A DNA stretch of 64,000 nucleotides from Chitinophaga parva (GCF_003071345.1 NZ_QCYK01000001.1:2170001-2234000), one strand, 5' to 3'; shown: positions 25,226 to 35,800, counted from the first letter of the stretch. Notes: generated from the letters alone by a model not told the origin. Program-made: numbers and translations.

Positions 25226-25990
25226 ATGGAACACTATAACATGAACCTGAACCTTAAGGTTTGGAGACAGAAAAACACAAACGACAAAGGCGGTTTTGAA
25301 ACCTACCAGGTACCTGGTATTTCTTCTGAAATGTCTTTCCTCGAAATGTTTGACGTACTGAACGAGCGCCTGATCAACGAAGGCAAAGAGCCCATCGCTT
25401 TTGATCATGACTGCCGCGAAGGTATTTGCGGTGCCTGTTCTATGCATATCAACGGCCGTGCACATGGTCCCTGGGCCGGCACCACTACCTGCCAGCTGCA
25501 CATGCGTGCTTTCAAAGACGGCGATACCATCACCGTAGAACCCTGGAGGGCAGGCGCTTTCCCGGTGGTGAAGGACCTCACCGTAGACCGCAGCGCGTTT
25601 GACCGCATCATCCAGGCAGGTGGCTTCATTTCTGTGAATACCGGTAACGCGGTAGACGCAAACACCATCCCCGTGGATAAGGAAAAGGCAGATGCTGCTT
25701 TTGCAGCGGCAGCCTGCATTGGTTGCGGCGCGTGCGTGGCAGCTTGTAAGAATGCTTCCGCAATGCTCTTTGTTTCTGCCAAGGTTTCCCAGCTGGCATT
25801 GCTGCCCCAGGGACACCCGGAAAGAGAGACCCGTGCACTGAACATGGTAGCCCAGATGGATAAAGAAGGCTTTGGCTCCTGCACCAACACCGGTGCCTGC
25901 GAAGCAGAGTGCCCCAAGGAGATCTCCCTGACCAACATTGCCCGCCTGAACCGCGAGTTCCTCGGCGCCGGCCTGTCCAGCACCAAATAA
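25226..25990 (+). CDS. sdhB: Succinate dehydrogenase / fumarate reductase iron-sulfur subunit
   Basis: 254 aa. A plant-type [2Fe-2S] site is formed by C63, C68, C71 and C89 (CREGICGAC ... TTC). Two further clusters are built from the motifs [11 protein letters not shown] (164-174) and [11 protein letters not shown] (219-229), normally [4Fe-4S] and [3Fe-4S]. It passes electrons from FAD in SdhA to the hemes of SdhC. It is last in the operon and a terminator follows. Confidence 0.96.
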   Translation: MEHYNMNLNLKVWRQKNTNDKGGFETYQVPGISSEMSFLEMFDVLNERLINEGKEPIAFDHDCREGICGACSMHINGRAHGPWAGTTTCQLHMRAFKDGDTITVEPWRAGAFPVVKDLTVDRSAFDRIIQAGGFISVNTGNAVDANTIPVDKEKADAAFAAAACIGCGACVAACKNASAMLFVSAKVSQLALLPQGHPERETRALNMVAQMDKEGFGSCTNTGACEAECPKEISLTNIARLNREFLGAGLSSTK

Positions 25991-26019
25991 GCATGTAACT
26001 GTTCTAAATAGAGAAGGTA

Positions 26020-26050
26020 AAAGGCCTGCGCTCCGTGCGCGGGCCTTTTT
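26020..26050 (+). terminator. Terminator of sdhCAB
   Basis: Arms AAAGGCC-T-GCGC and GCGC-G-GGCCTTT, loop TCCGT, then a T run. Confidence 0.85.
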
Positions 26051-26211
26051 GTTTTCCGGTATCACCATTCCTCCTTCATATTTGCCCCAACCAGAATAAT
26101 TCCTTATTTTCTGTTATAATTTGTTAGAAATACCGGTTTGATAATTAACCGCCGCATCATTTTTAACAAGTGGCCATTAACGTTATTATTCCACGTAAAA
26201 ACGGATCCATC

Positions 26212-27564
26212 ATGTCTACCCAATCCCGCAGGACCTTTATCCGCCAGGCAGGCGGCGCGGCCATTCTCCTGGGCACCGGCCCTCTGGCCGCTTTTACCAA
26301 ACCATTTTCTGCTAACGACACCATCCGCATTGGCTGCATCGGTATGGGGATCATGGGCTTTGGCGATGTAGCCTGCGCCCTCCAGGTACCCGGTGTAGAA
26401 CTGGCTGGCGTGGCAGACCTGTACGACGGTCACCTGGCCCACGCCAAAGAATTGTATGGCCCCCATCTCTTTACCACCCGGGATTACCGGGAACTCCTGG
26501 CCCGCAAGGATATAGACGCGGTGATCATTGCCACCCCTGACTTCTGGCACGATACCATCTCCATTGCCGCCATGGAAGCGGGGAAGGCCGTGTATTGCGA
26601 AAAGCCTATGGTACAGCAGATTGCCGAAGGCCACCAGGTTATTGAGGCCCAGCGCCGCACCAAGGCCATTTTCCAGGTGGGCAGCCAGCGCGTGAGCAGT
26701 GTGGCCTTTGCCAAGGCGCAGGAATACTATAGAAAAGGAAGTATCGGCCAGCTCAATATCGTAGAGGCACACATAGACCGCCACGATGCCCTGGGGGCCT
26801 GGCAATATTCGATTCCCACAGACGCATCGCCCGGCACCGTGGATTGGGATACTTATCTGAAAGACACGGCCAAGCTGCCCTGGGACCCCAAGCGCTTTTT
26901 CCGCTGGCGCAATTACCAGGCCTATGGTACCGGCATTCCCGGCGATCTCTTTGTGCACCTCATTTCCGGCCTGCACGTGATCACCGGCGCCAAGGGGCCC
27001 AGCCGCATTTTTGCCAGCGGTAATTTATCTTATTGGAAAGATGGCCGCGATGTGCCCGATGTGATCACCGCTATCTTTGAATACCCTGAAACGCCCGAAC
27101 ATCCTACATTCCAGCTTACCCTGCGTGTAAATTTTGCAGACGGTGGAGGAGGAGGGGAGTCCACCCGCCTCATTGGCTCCGAAGGGGCTTTGGAGCTTAC
27201 CTACAACGGCGTGCGCCTGCAAAAACGTGGCTTGCCTAAAGCGCCCGGTTATGGCGGCTGGGATTCATTTAACACCTTTACCAAGGAACAACAGGCGGCC
27301 TACATCCAGCAATACAATAAAACCTACAGTGCGGCAGACCAGGCAAGGCCTGCACCAGTCACAGAGATGTTTACCGTGCCGGAAGGCTATGACGACCGGT
27401 TGGATCACTTTAAGAATTTCTTCGCGTCCGTGCGCACGGGCAAGCAGGTGGTGGAAGACGCCACGTTTGGGCTGAGAGCCGCCGGCCCGGCCATTTTAAC
27501 AAACCAGAGTTATTTTGAAAGAAAGGAGATCAAATGGGATGCAGATAAAATGAAGGTGATTTAA
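26212..27564 (+). CDS. Tat-exported Gfo/Idh/MocA-family oxidoreductase
   Basis: 450 aa. A twin-arginine signal (SRRTFIRQ, residues 5-12, then a hydrophobic stretch) precedes the Rossmann domain with GCIGMGIMG (41-49), the VIIATPD segment and the catalytic EKP (130-132). Export by Tat fits a protein folded with NAD(P) in the cytoplasm. Exported members in Bacteroidota often act on sugars or as GH109-like glycosidases; the substrate here is unknown. ATG 26212 is chosen because it begins the Tat signal; an earlier in-frame GTG adds a tail of no known use. Its stop overlaps the stop of murI. Confidence 0.9.
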   Translation: MSTQSRRTFIRQAGGAAILLGTGPLAAFTKPFSANDTIRIGCIGMGIMGFGDVACALQVPGVELAGVADLYDGHLAHAKELYGPHLFTTRDYRELLARKDIDAVIIATPDFWHDTISIAAMEAGKAVYCEKPMVQQIAEGHQVIEAQRRTKAIFQVGSQRVSSVAFAKAQEYYRKGSIGQLNIVEAHIDRHDALGAWQYSIPTDASPGTVDWDTYLKDTAKLPWDPKRFFRWRNYQAYGTGIPGDLFVHLISGLHVITGAKGPSRIFASGNLSYWKDGRDVPDVITAIFEYPETPEHPTFQLTLRVNFADGGGGGESTRLIGSEGALELTYNGVRLQKRGLPKAPGYGGWDSFNTFTKEQQAAYIQQYNKTYSAADQARPAPVTEMFTVPEGYDDRLDHFKNFFASVRTGKQVVEDATFGLRAAGPAILTNQSYFERKEIKWDADKMKVI

Positions 27565-28382
27565 AATTCCACCTTCCCGCACATCACCGCTTCACCATAA
27601 AAGATGTTTGCCATCTTTTCAAAGATCCCCGGGTCATCCGTGGTGAGGAAGGCGCGTGATTGCTCCTTGCTCAGGCGCCGCTCCATTTCCGGGTGCCGGT
27701 GCAGGTAGTCTATGAGGCTGTGCGCCACGATCTTGCCCTGGGAGATCACGGTAATGCCGCCCGGCAGGTACTTCCTGATCTTGTGCATCAGCAGCGGGTA
27801 GTGCGTACAGCCCAGGATCAGGGTGTCAATGTTGGCATCATGGTCCAGGATATTATTCAGGTGCTTTTGTACAAAGTAATCTGCGCCGGGGCCCTCGTGC
27901 TCATTGTTTTCAATGATGGGTACCCACAGGGGGCACGCCTCCTGGTACACGGTCACGTCCGGGAAAAACTTGTTGATCTCTATCGGGTAAGAATGGGAAT
28001 TCACCGTACCATTGGTAGCCAGTATACCCACCTTACCGGTTTGGGTAAGGGTGCCCACTATTTCGGAGGTAGGCCGGATCACGCCCAGCACCCGCCGGGT
28101 AGGATCATCCATGTAAGGAAGATCCTTTTGCTGGATGGTGCGTAAAGCCTTGGCAGACGCGGTGTTGCAGGCCAGGATCACCAGGGGGCATCCCTGGGAA
28201 AACAGGTACTGCACGCATTCCAGCGTATATTCATGGATCACGTCGAAGCCGCGGTTGCCGTATGGCGCGCGCGCATTGTCACCCAGGTAAAGGTAGTCGT
28301 ACTGCGGCAGGGCAGCTACGATCTCTTTCAGCACGGTAAGCCCCCCGTAGCCGGAGTCAAACACGCCGATAGGTCCTGTCAT
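27561..28382 (-). CDS. murI: Glutamate racemase MurI
   Basis: 273 aa from the ATG at 28382 (MTGPIGVFDSGYGG); an in-frame ATG 30 bp upstream exists but would translate through a heptamer array. The two catalytic Cys are C72 (ACNTAS) and C192 (GCTHYP), with D9 in FDSG. It makes D-glutamate for peptidoglycan. The stop codon overlaps that of the convergent oxidoreductase gene by 4 bp, with no terminator between them. It lies 50 bp after the carbonic anhydrase gene. Confidence 0.95.
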   Translation of the reverse strand: MTGPIGVFDSGYGGLTVLKEIVAALPQYDYLYLGDNARAPYGNRGFDVIHEYTLECVQYLFSQGCPLVILACNTASAKALRTIQQKDLPYMDDPTRRVLGVIRPTSEIVGTLTQTGKVGILATNGTVNSHSYPIEINKFFPDVTVYQEACPLWVPIIENNEHEGPGADYFVQKHLNNILDHDANIDTLILGCTHYPLLMHKIRKYLPGGITVISQGKIVAHSLIDYLHRHPEMERRLSKEQSRAFLTTDDPGIFEKMANIFYGEAVMCGKVEF

Positions 28383-28388
28383 ATAAGG

Positions 28389-28416
28389 CAATTTCCAAGG
28401 TTCAATTTCCAAAAAA
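28389..28416 (-). repeat. 7-bp tandem array before murI (locus F)
   Basis: On the plus strand the units are CAATTTC, CAAGGTT, CAATTTC, CAAAAAA. The array ends 6 bp from the murI ATG and lies between murI and the carbonic anhydrase gene. A single arm; no inverted partner is seen nearby. Confidence 0.55.
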
Positions 28417-28432
28417 ACAAATCAGGCAACGG

Positions 28433-29089
28433 CTACTTGAAGAATTTCACTCCGTGACCGGTAAGGTCGTAGATCTCCTGTATCTCGTGCAGGATATGCT
28501 CGAAATCGATCTTCAGGTCTTTCAGTTCACCATTGCGGATATCAAACACCCAGCCGTGCACGGTGGGATAGCCATTTTTAATGTAGGATTGTTGTACCGC
28601 GGCAGTTTTGATCACGTTAATGCACTGTTCCTGTACGTTCAGTTCCACCAGGCGGTCATAGCGGGCGCCTTCATCTTCAATGCTGTTCAGTTCTTCCTTG
28701 TGCAGGCGGTATACGTCGCGGATATTGCGCAGCCAGGGATTGAGGATGCCGAGGTCTTCGCTTTGCATGGCAGCCTTTACGCCCCCGCACTGGTAGTGGC
28801 CGCACACCACGATGTGCTTTACGCCCAGGTGGCGCACTGCATAATTGATCACGGACATTACGTTCAGGTCTGCATTTACCACCAGGTTGGCAATATTACG
28901 GTGTACAAACACCTCGCCGGCGCCCAGGCCCATGATCTCATTGGTAGGTACCCGGCTGTCTGCGCAGCCTATGTACAGGTAGTCCGGCTGCTGGCCACTG
29001 GCCAAATGCTCAAAATAGTGCTGGTCGCCTGCCTTTTGTTCGGCTATCCACCGGCGGTTATGTTCAAAGATCTGTTCGTATTTGGTCAT
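28433..29089 (-). CDS. Beta-class carbonic anhydrase
   Basis: 218 aa. Zinc ligands C42 (IGCADSR), H98 and C101 (CGHYQCGG) and the catalytic dyad D44/R46 are all present. It interconverts CO2 and bicarbonate in the cytoplasm, supplying carboxylases. The ATG at 29089 gives the usual MTKYEQIFEHNRRW start; an upstream in-frame ATG adds 15 unrelated residues. It is followed by murI in the same direction, perhaps co-transcribed. Confidence 0.94.
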   Translation of the reverse strand: MTKYEQIFEHNRRWIAEQKAGDQHYFEHLASGQQPDYLYIGCADSRVPTNEIMGLGAGEVFVHRNIANLVVNADLNVMSVINYAVRHLGVKHIVVCGHYQCGGVKAAMQSEDLGILNPWLRNIRDVYRLHKEELNSIEDEGARYDRLVELNVQEQCINVIKTAAVQQSYIKNGYPTVHGWVFDIRNGELKDLKIDFEHILHEIQEIYDLTGHGVKFFK

Positions 29090-29227
29090 GGGTTGTCGTT
29101 TGAGGATGGCGTAAAGGTAAAGCCCAAAGCCCAATTTTTGAAACCTGTAATTTCCCGCTGGCGGGGGAGCATTCCCTTAACGCTAGTTTAACAATCAGCG
29201 GCCGGTGGCAAACTGGCAATTAATTCG

Positions 29228-29235
29228 TACTTTTG
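29228..29235 (+). promoter_or_regulatory. -7 element before the ABC-F gene
   Basis: TACTTTTG matches the -7 consensus and lies 25 bp before the ATG. The -33 region is poor. Confidence 0.45.
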
Positions 29236-29257
29236 CGGCTTCAAATCCATTTATTAG

Positions 29258-30886
<1,629 letters not shown>

Positions 30887-30997
30887 AAATTGTACAACGT
30901 ACAGCGTACAACGTACAACGTACAAATGCAGCATACAACCTGCGTATACAATGTTCAGGCACAGCAAGTCGATTATTACATTTGGTATTTTACATAG

Positions 30998-31029
30998 CCA
31001 CGGGCAGCAGCAGTTGTCCGTGGTTTTTT
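30998..31029 (+). terminator. Terminator of the ABC-F gene
   Basis: Arms CCACGG (30998-31003) and CCGTGG (31018-31023), then six T. It lies inside the loop of heptamer locus C. Confidence 0.65.
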
Positions 31030-31101
31030 ATATCCTGCGGCCAATAGCAGGGCGCTGGAATACAGTACCCATAAGGGTTTTATGGATATGATAACAAAAA
31101 A

Positions 31102-31130
31102 AGCGCCGCAGGTAGTGAGCCTGCGGCGCT
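31102..31130 (-). terminator. Terminator of the response-regulator gene
   Basis: Perfect 11-bp arms AGCGCCGCAGG and CCTGCGGCGCT, loop of 7, then a T run on the minus strand. Transcription must cross the right heptamer arm to reach it. Confidence 0.8.
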
Positions 31131-31241
31131 GCTATGTTGGTCATAACAATCTTCAATATTTTTCAGATGGTATCCGTAAGAAACATTTAACGGCATTCGT
31201 CAAAGTACGCTGTACGTTGTACGCTGTACGTTGTACATTTT

Positions 31242-31643
31242 CTAGCAAAGATAATCTTCCAGCACCTTCAACTTCGTTTTGTCCAGCGGTTTGGTAATGT
31301 AAGCGGTAAGCTCCGGGATGGTTTGCACCTTCTGCATGTCACGCATATCGATGGAAGATGAGCACATCACGATGGGTATTTGTTTGGGAATGTTGGTCTT
31401 GATATCACGGTAGGCGTCCAGGAAATCCCAACCGCTCATGCGCTGCATATTCATGTCCAGGATAATGAGGGATGGCAGGGAATCCTCGCCCACGGGGGCA
31501 ATGAGGGTTTCCAGGGCGTCTTCTGCAGACAAGAAAGAAGTAACAGAGACCTGCCCGAACTGTTGACCCATCATTTTCTTGATAATGAAATGAAAGATCT
31601 CATCATCATCAACTACGTACACGAGCTTGTGCGTATCTTCCAT
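31242..31643 (-). CDS. Single-domain response regulator (REC only)
   Basis: 133 aa, one receiver domain: acidic pair D12/D13 (VVDDDE), phosphoacceptor D63 (ILDMNMQ), Ser near 95 and Lys118 (TKPL). There is no DNA-binding or enzymatic output domain, so it acts by protein contact or as a phosphate relay or sink. No histidine kinase is adjacent, so it is an orphan. The ATG at 31643 starts just before the first strand; a longer in-frame start adds nine residues of no clear use. Confidence 0.9.
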   Translation of the reverse strand: MEDTHKLVYVVDDDEIFHFIIKKMMGQQFGQVSVTSFLSAEDALETLIAPVGEDSLPSLIILDMNMQRMSGWDFLDAYRDIKTNIPKQIPIVMCSSSIDMRDMQKVQTIPELTAYITKPLDKTKLKVLEDYLC

Positions 31644-31921
31644 ACTTGTTAAATTTAGGAGCGGCAACATTAATGCTGGTTTTTAATATGGTCTTCATTT
31701 AAGCAAAACTGGGTTAATCTTCCCTCATCTCTTCTTGCTTTGCTAGGTGTACAGTTCAGTTATGGCCCTTTCTGCAAGCTCTATCACTGAATCGCTTTAG
31801 CGCGCCCTTCCACTTTCCGTATAAATGATGGGCAAAGAAAGTTAATTTTATTTTATTTTATATATATATTTTTATCAATAACCAATATTTAACAAAATTT
31901 ACAACCTGTTAACGATTGAAA
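31644..31921. other. Intergenic region with AT-rich tract
   Basis: About 280 bp without a gene. Positions 31845-31880 are almost pure A/T (TTTTATTTTATATATATATT-like). No clear -7 element for the response regulator is visible. I looked for DnaA boxes and saw none, so there is no reason to call an origin. Confidence 0.4.
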
Positions 31922-31948
31922 AAGGCGAAACCGTTCAGATTTCGCCTT
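31922..31948 (-). terminator. Terminator of the coiled-coil protein gene
   Basis: Arms AAGGCGAAA and TTTCGCCTT with a 9-nt loop, then TTTTT on the minus strand. Confidence 0.8.
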
Positions 31949-31978
31949 CTATATGAATACGTTAGACGGGGTGTTTGT

Positions 31979-32953
31979 TTAGAACAAACCGCCTTTTTTC
32001 AAGGTCACATTGCCACTGCCGATGAGGTAGCCCATGTTATAAATATCTACCTTGTACTCGCCCGGTTTGAAGTCGGAATTTTGTTTCCAATCTACATGAC
32101 CTTCTTTGGTAGTACCAGATACATAGTCGATGGTGGTCTTGGCAGTGTAAAGTTTTTCAGTGCCGTCCTGCAGGGTGAAGCGGCCGCTGCCCAGGGCTTC
32201 TACTGCCAGGGGCGTACCGTCAGGAGCCGTGATGGCTACGTAGATGTCTTTCGGACCGCTGGTAGCAATACGGTTGTCCAGGTCAAAGCTTACGCGCATC
32301 AGGTCAGCACGTTTTGCCTTGGAAGTTTCTACTTCCTTGCCGCCTTTCTTCAGGTTGATGGGTGTCATCTTGATGTTGGAAGCATGCAGCACGGAACCTA
32401 CTTCGGTTACTTTGCTCAGGGAGTCTTTCACTACGCCTACAGAATCGCGCTGTTTGCGGGCTACATCCCTTTCACCGGTCAGGGCTACTTTTTCACCTTC
32501 CAGGCGTTCAATGGTGGCCTGGTAATCTTCAATGTTTGCTTTCAGTTTGTTGATCAGTTCCTGCGCTTCTTTCAGCTGTGCAGCCGTGGCGTTCTTGTTA
32601 GACAGGATGCTCTGGATACGTGCTTTCATATCATTCACTTCCTTATCTTTGGTTTTCACCAGGCTGTCCATGCGGCTGTTTTGGGAGATCAGGTCATCCA
32701 GGCGCGCATTGGCGGCGTTATATTCCTGCTGCAGTGCGTCGCGGGAAGAAGAGATAGAATCTATCTGCGTGGTCTTCTCGGTGATCACTGTATTGGAGTT
32801 ATGCTTATCATATAACATGTAAATCCAGGTACCCAGCAACAGTGCGATCAGAACACCGTAAATAATGCCGTTTTTATTGCTTTTAGGTTTTTCAGGCCCG
32901 CCAGAATTAGAAGAAGGTCCGGGCGCGGGCGCATTAAACGTGTTTTCTGTCAT
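31979..32953 (-). CDS. Membrane-anchored coiled-coil protein, unknown function
   Basis: 324 aa. A Pro/Asn-rich cytoplasmic start (1-28) is followed by one transmembrane helix (about 30-48), a long coiled coil (about 60-175, heptads rich in Leu, Ile, Lys and Glu), and a C-terminal beta-rich domain (about 185-324; DIYVAITAPDG ... GEYKVDIYNMGYLIG). The topology is probably N-in with the coiled coil and globular domain in the periplasm. The general form is common in Bacteroidota envelopes, but no family function is known to me. It is divergent from the exonuclease gene. Confidence 0.8.
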   Translation of the reverse strand: MTENTFNAPAPGPSSNSGGPEKPKSNKNGIIYGVLIALLLGTWIYMLYDKHNSNTVITEKTTQIDSISSSRDALQQEYNAANARLDDLISQNSRMDSLVKTKDKEVNDMKARIQSILSNKNATAAQLKEAQELINKLKANIEDYQATIERLEGEKVALTGERDVARKQRDSVGVVKDSLSKVTEVGSVLHASNIKMTPINLKKGGKEVETSKAKRADLMRVSFDLDNRIATSGPKDIYVAITAPDGTPLAVEALGSGRFTLQDGTEKLYTAKTTIDYVSGTTKEGHVDWKQNSDFKPGEYKVDIYNMGYLIGSGNVTLKKGGLF

Positions 32954-33054
32954 AAATGATTCGTTTTATGTTTGTTGTATGGTTAAAAAAGATAATGCAA
33001 ATAAAATGCGTTCTGCGCGTAATTTCCTAACAATTCCTAAAATTATTTCCCAGG

Positions 33055-33777
33055 ATGCTGCAAAACGTTGCGTTAGATCAATTACTCCTGTTAGACATAG
33101 AAACGACCCCTGCATATAAAGACTTTTCCCAGGTCCCGGAGCCGTTGCAGTCACTATGGATGGACAAAATGACAAAAACTTTGCCAGATTCAACCGATTG
33201 GGCTGAAACATACGCTGACAGGGCCGGGATCTTTGCTGAATTTGGTAAAATAGTGTGCATTTCGGTAGGTTTTTTCCATGCAGAAAACGGTCGTTATCAA
33301 TTGCGTGTGAAATCCTTCTTCAGTGACGATGAAGCGGCTTTGCTCCATGATTTTTTACAATTGGTACAAAAATTTCATATAAGGTTTCCCCGTTTCCAGT
33401 TTGCCGGGCACAATATCAAGGAATTTGATATTCCTTACATTTGCCGCCGCAGCGTAGTACTGCAATGTGCTTTGCCACAGGCCCTGCAGCTCCACGGCTT
33501 CAAGCCCTGGGAACTGCCCATGCTGGATACGATGCAGCTCTGGCGCTTCGGCGACTTTAAAAATTATACTTCCCTGCGCCTGCTTACCGCCATCCTGGAC
33601 ATCCCTACGCCCAAAGATGACATAGACGGCAGCATGGTGGCCAAAGTGTACTGGGAAGAACGTAACCTCCAGCGCATTGCAGACTATTGTCAGAAAGACG
33701 TGGTAGCCGTAGCCCAGCTGCTGCTCCGCTTTAAATGCCTGCCGCTCATGGCACCGGAAGACGTGGTGCTGGCCTGA
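33055..33777 (+). CDS. Predicted PolB-like 3'-5' exonuclease (DEDDy)
   Basis: 240 aa, an exonuclease domain without a polymerase. Motif I is LDIET (D14, E16), motif II is in GHNIKEFDIPYI and motif III is YCQKDVVA, giving the four acidic metal ligands and the Tyr of the DEDDy class. Such stand-alone PolB-exo-like proteins probably trim single-stranded DNA ends in repair. It lies 16 bp before holA and is likely co-transcribed with this polymerase III subunit, a suggestive link. Confidence 0.9.
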   Translation: MLQNVALDQLLLLDIETTPAYKDFSQVPEPLQSLWMDKMTKTLPDSTDWAETYADRAGIFAEFGKIVCISVGFFHAENGRYQLRVKSFFSDDEAALLHDFLQLVQKFHIRFPRFQFAGHNIKEFDIPYICRRSVVLQCALPQALQLHGFKPWELPMLDTMQLWRFGDFKNYTSLRLLTAILDIPTPKDDIDGSMVAKVYWEERNLQRIADYCQKDVVAVAQLLLRFKCLPLMAPEDVVLA

Positions 33778-33793
33778 GTAACAACAACGATCT

Positions 33794-34789
33794 ATGGAAT
33801 ACACCGATATTATCCAGGAATGGAAGAATAAAAAATTTAAGCCGCTCTACTGGCTGGAAGGGGAAGAGGATTTCTTCATTGACCAGGTGACCGGTTATGC
33901 GGAAGATAAACTGCTGGACGAAGCAGAGAAAGGTTTTAACCTCACGGTGCTCTATGGCAAGGATGCAGACTGGAGCGCTGTGGTGAACGCATGCCGCCGC
34001 TACCCGATGTTTGCAGAGCGCCAGGTGGTGATCCTCAAAGAAGCGCAGGGCATGCGCGACCTCCTGAAGCTGGAAGCCTATATTGAAAACCCCCTGGCCA
34101 GCACGGTGTTTGTAGTGGCGCATAAACAAGGCAAGATCGATGGCCGCAGCAAGTTGTCAAAACTCATCAAGGAGAAGGGCGTCATGCTCACCACCAAAAA
34201 GATGTACGACAACCAGCTGCCCAACTGGGTAGAGGCCTATACCCGCGGCCGCGGACTGGCCATTTCCCAGAAGGCCTGCCTTATGCTGGTAGACCACATT
34301 GGCAACGACCTTTCCCGCATTGCCAACGAAATAGATAAGCTGCTGGTAAACCTGCCCGAAGGCAAAAAGATAGACGAGGCAGACATTGAAAAATACGTAG
34401 GCATCAGCAAAGAGTACAACGTATTTGAACTGCAGAATGCGGTGGGCCAGAAAGACAGTGCCAGGGTAATGCGCATTGTAAAATACTTTGCCGCCAATCC
34501 CAAAGCGGGCCCTATCCAGATGGTGATCCCCGCACTCTATAATTTCTTTGCCAAAGTGAACATGATCTTTGGTGTAAAAGGCGGCGAAAAAGAGATCGCC
34601 TCCGCCCTCAGTGTGCATCCTTTCTTCGTAAAGGACTACACTGCTGCGGCCCGTGCCTATGGCCCGGAAGGCAGTGAGCGCGCCATTCTGCTGCTGCACA
34701 ATTATAACCTGCGCAGCATCGGGATCAATGACAGTGGCGTAGAGGATGGGGAACTGATGAAAGAGTTGCTTTTTAAAATAATGTTTTAG
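33794..34789 (+). CDS. holA: DNA polymerase III subunit delta
   Basis: 331 aa. The start (FKPLYWLEGEEDFFIDQ) and the later segments QVVILKEAQ, ENPLASTVFVVAHKQGKIDGRSKL and HIGNDLSRIANEIDKL are those of HolA. It is the clamp-loader subunit that opens the beta sliding clamp. The AAA-like fold lacks an ATP site, as usual for delta. It follows the exonuclease gene by 16 bp. The length is normal. Confidence 0.94.
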   Translation: MEYTDIIQEWKNKKFKPLYWLEGEEDFFIDQVTGYAEDKLLDEAEKGFNLTVLYGKDADWSAVVNACRRYPMFAERQVVILKEAQGMRDLLKLEAYIENPLASTVFVVAHKQGKIDGRSKLSKLIKEKGVMLTTKKMYDNQLPNWVEAYTRGRGLAISQKACLMLVDHIGNDLSRIANEIDKLLVNLPEGKKIDEADIEKYVGISKEYNVFELQNAVGQKDSARVMRIVKYFAANPKAGPIQMVIPALYNFFAKVNMIFGVKGGEKEIASALSVHPFFVKDYTAAARAYGPEGSERAILLLHNYNLRSIGINDSGVEDGELMKELLFKIMF

Positions 34790-34810
34790 CTGCACGCAAT
34801 GCGTCAACAC

Positions 34811-34849
34811 AAAAAATCCGGCAAACGTATTCGCTTGCCGGATTTTTTT
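34811..34849. terminator. Bidirectional terminator between holA and ribF
   Basis: A 14-bp stem of AAAAAATCCGGCAA with its complement, 10-nt loop, A run on one side and T run on the other. Confidence 0.9.
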
Positions 34850-34861
34850 ATGCAGTAATGC

Positions 34862-35800
34862 TTATAAAGCAGCTAATATTTCTTTTGCTGTTGCGGAGTC
34901 CTTATCCATCTGTGCAATCAGCTCGTTCACGTCATTGAACTTCTGGTTGCCTCGCAGGTAAGCAATGAACTGCAGGGTGATTACCTGGTCATACAGGTCG
35001 CCGTTGAAATCAAAGAGGTGCGCTTCCAGGCGGAGGTCTGAACCGTTGAACGTGGGCCGGGTGCCAATGCTCATCACGCCATTGCGCCACTGGGTTTCAT
35101 GGGCCAGCTGTACGCGGATGGCATAAATGCCTTCTGAAGGAATGAGTTTGCGGCTGTCTGTCACCTGCAGGTTGGCCGTAGGATAGCCCAGCTGGCGGCC
35201 CATTTTATCGCCATGCATCACCGTGCCACTGAGGAAGTAGGGGTAGCCCAGCAGTTCGTCAGCCAGCGCTATGTCACCGGATTCAAGACTGCTACGGATC
35301 TTGGTAGAGCTTACGGTCAGGTCGTGTACCACCTGCTGTGGGATCTCCAGGAGCTGGTAGCCATAGCGGGCCTGTTCGCGTTCCAGCAGCTCCAGGCCAC
35401 CCTCGCGGTTGTGCCCAAAACGGTGGTCGTAACCGATGATGATGGTGTGGGGGTGAAATTTTGCAATGAGAAAATCCGAGATATAATCGCTGGCGCTCAT
35501 AGCCGCAAAGGCAGGCGTGAAGGGCACTACCACCAGGTGGTCTATACCGCACTGCTCCAGCAGGGCTATCTTTTCGGGAAGGGTGGTCAGGATGTGGATG
35601 GGCCGGTCCTGTGGGCGCAGCACCTCCCGGGGATGCGGGTCAAAGGTGATGATCACTTTCTCGCCGTTACAGGCCCTGGCAGCCACTTCCAGCTGTTGTA
35701 AAATAAAACGGTGGCCCGTATGCACCCCGTCAAAAGTGCCGATAGTAATAACTGCGCGATGAAAGTCAGGCAATTGCCCCAAATCCCGGTGAACCTGCAT
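34862..35800 (-). CDS. ribF: Bifunctional riboflavin kinase / FAD synthetase
   Basis: 312 aa. The N-terminal nucleotidyltransferase has GTFDGVHTGH (22-31) and the FDPHPREVL segment; the C-terminal riboflavin kinase has the GYPTANL motif and the closing MSIGTRPTFNGS region. It makes FMN and then FAD in the cytoplasm, serving flavoenzymes such as SdhA and protoporphyrinogen oxidase in this window. It is divergent from the purM-like gene, with heptamer locus D between them. Confidence 0.96.
   Translation of the reverse strand: MQVHRDLGQLPDFHRAVITIGTFDGVHTGHRFILQQLEVAARACNGEKVIITFDPHPREVLRPQDRPIHILTTLPEKIALLEQCGIDHLVVVPFTPAFAAMSASDYISDFLIAKFHPHTIIIGYDHRFGHNREGGLELLEREQARYGYQLLEIPQQVVHDLTVSSTKIRSSLESGDIALADELLGYPYFLSGTVMHGDKMGRQLGYPTANLQVTDSRKLIPSEGIYAIRVQLAHETQWRNGVMSIGTRPTFNGSDLRLEAHLFDFNGDLYDQVITLQFIAYLRGNQKFNDVNELIAQMDKDSATAKEILAAL

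Larger units (their letters stand above)
30891..31238. repeat. Inverted pair of 7-bp tandem arrays (locus C)
   Basis: The left arm (30892-30926) is GTACAAC, GTACAGC, GTACAAC, GTACAAC, GTACAAA. The right arm (31205-31239) is GTACGCT, GTACGTT, GTACGCT, GTACGTT, GTACATT, the reverse complement of the same theme. Five units stand on each side. The roughly 280-bp interval holds two terminators and no gene. It lies between the convergent ABC-F and response-regulator genes. Confidence 0.9.

Noticed and set aside
30977..31029. TACATTTG followed by a terminator hairpin, read as a tiny RNA gene in locus C
   Set aside because: No -33 element at a suitable distance, and the product would be the terminator hairpin alone.
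31205..31240. GTAC-rich arms considered as attachment sites of an integrated element
   Set aside because: The interval between the arms holds only terminators, with no integrase or cargo, and similar arrays occur at unrelated loci.
31845..31880. AT-rich tract considered as a replication origin
   Set aside because: No DnaA boxes and no dnaA, gidA or parAB genes nearby.
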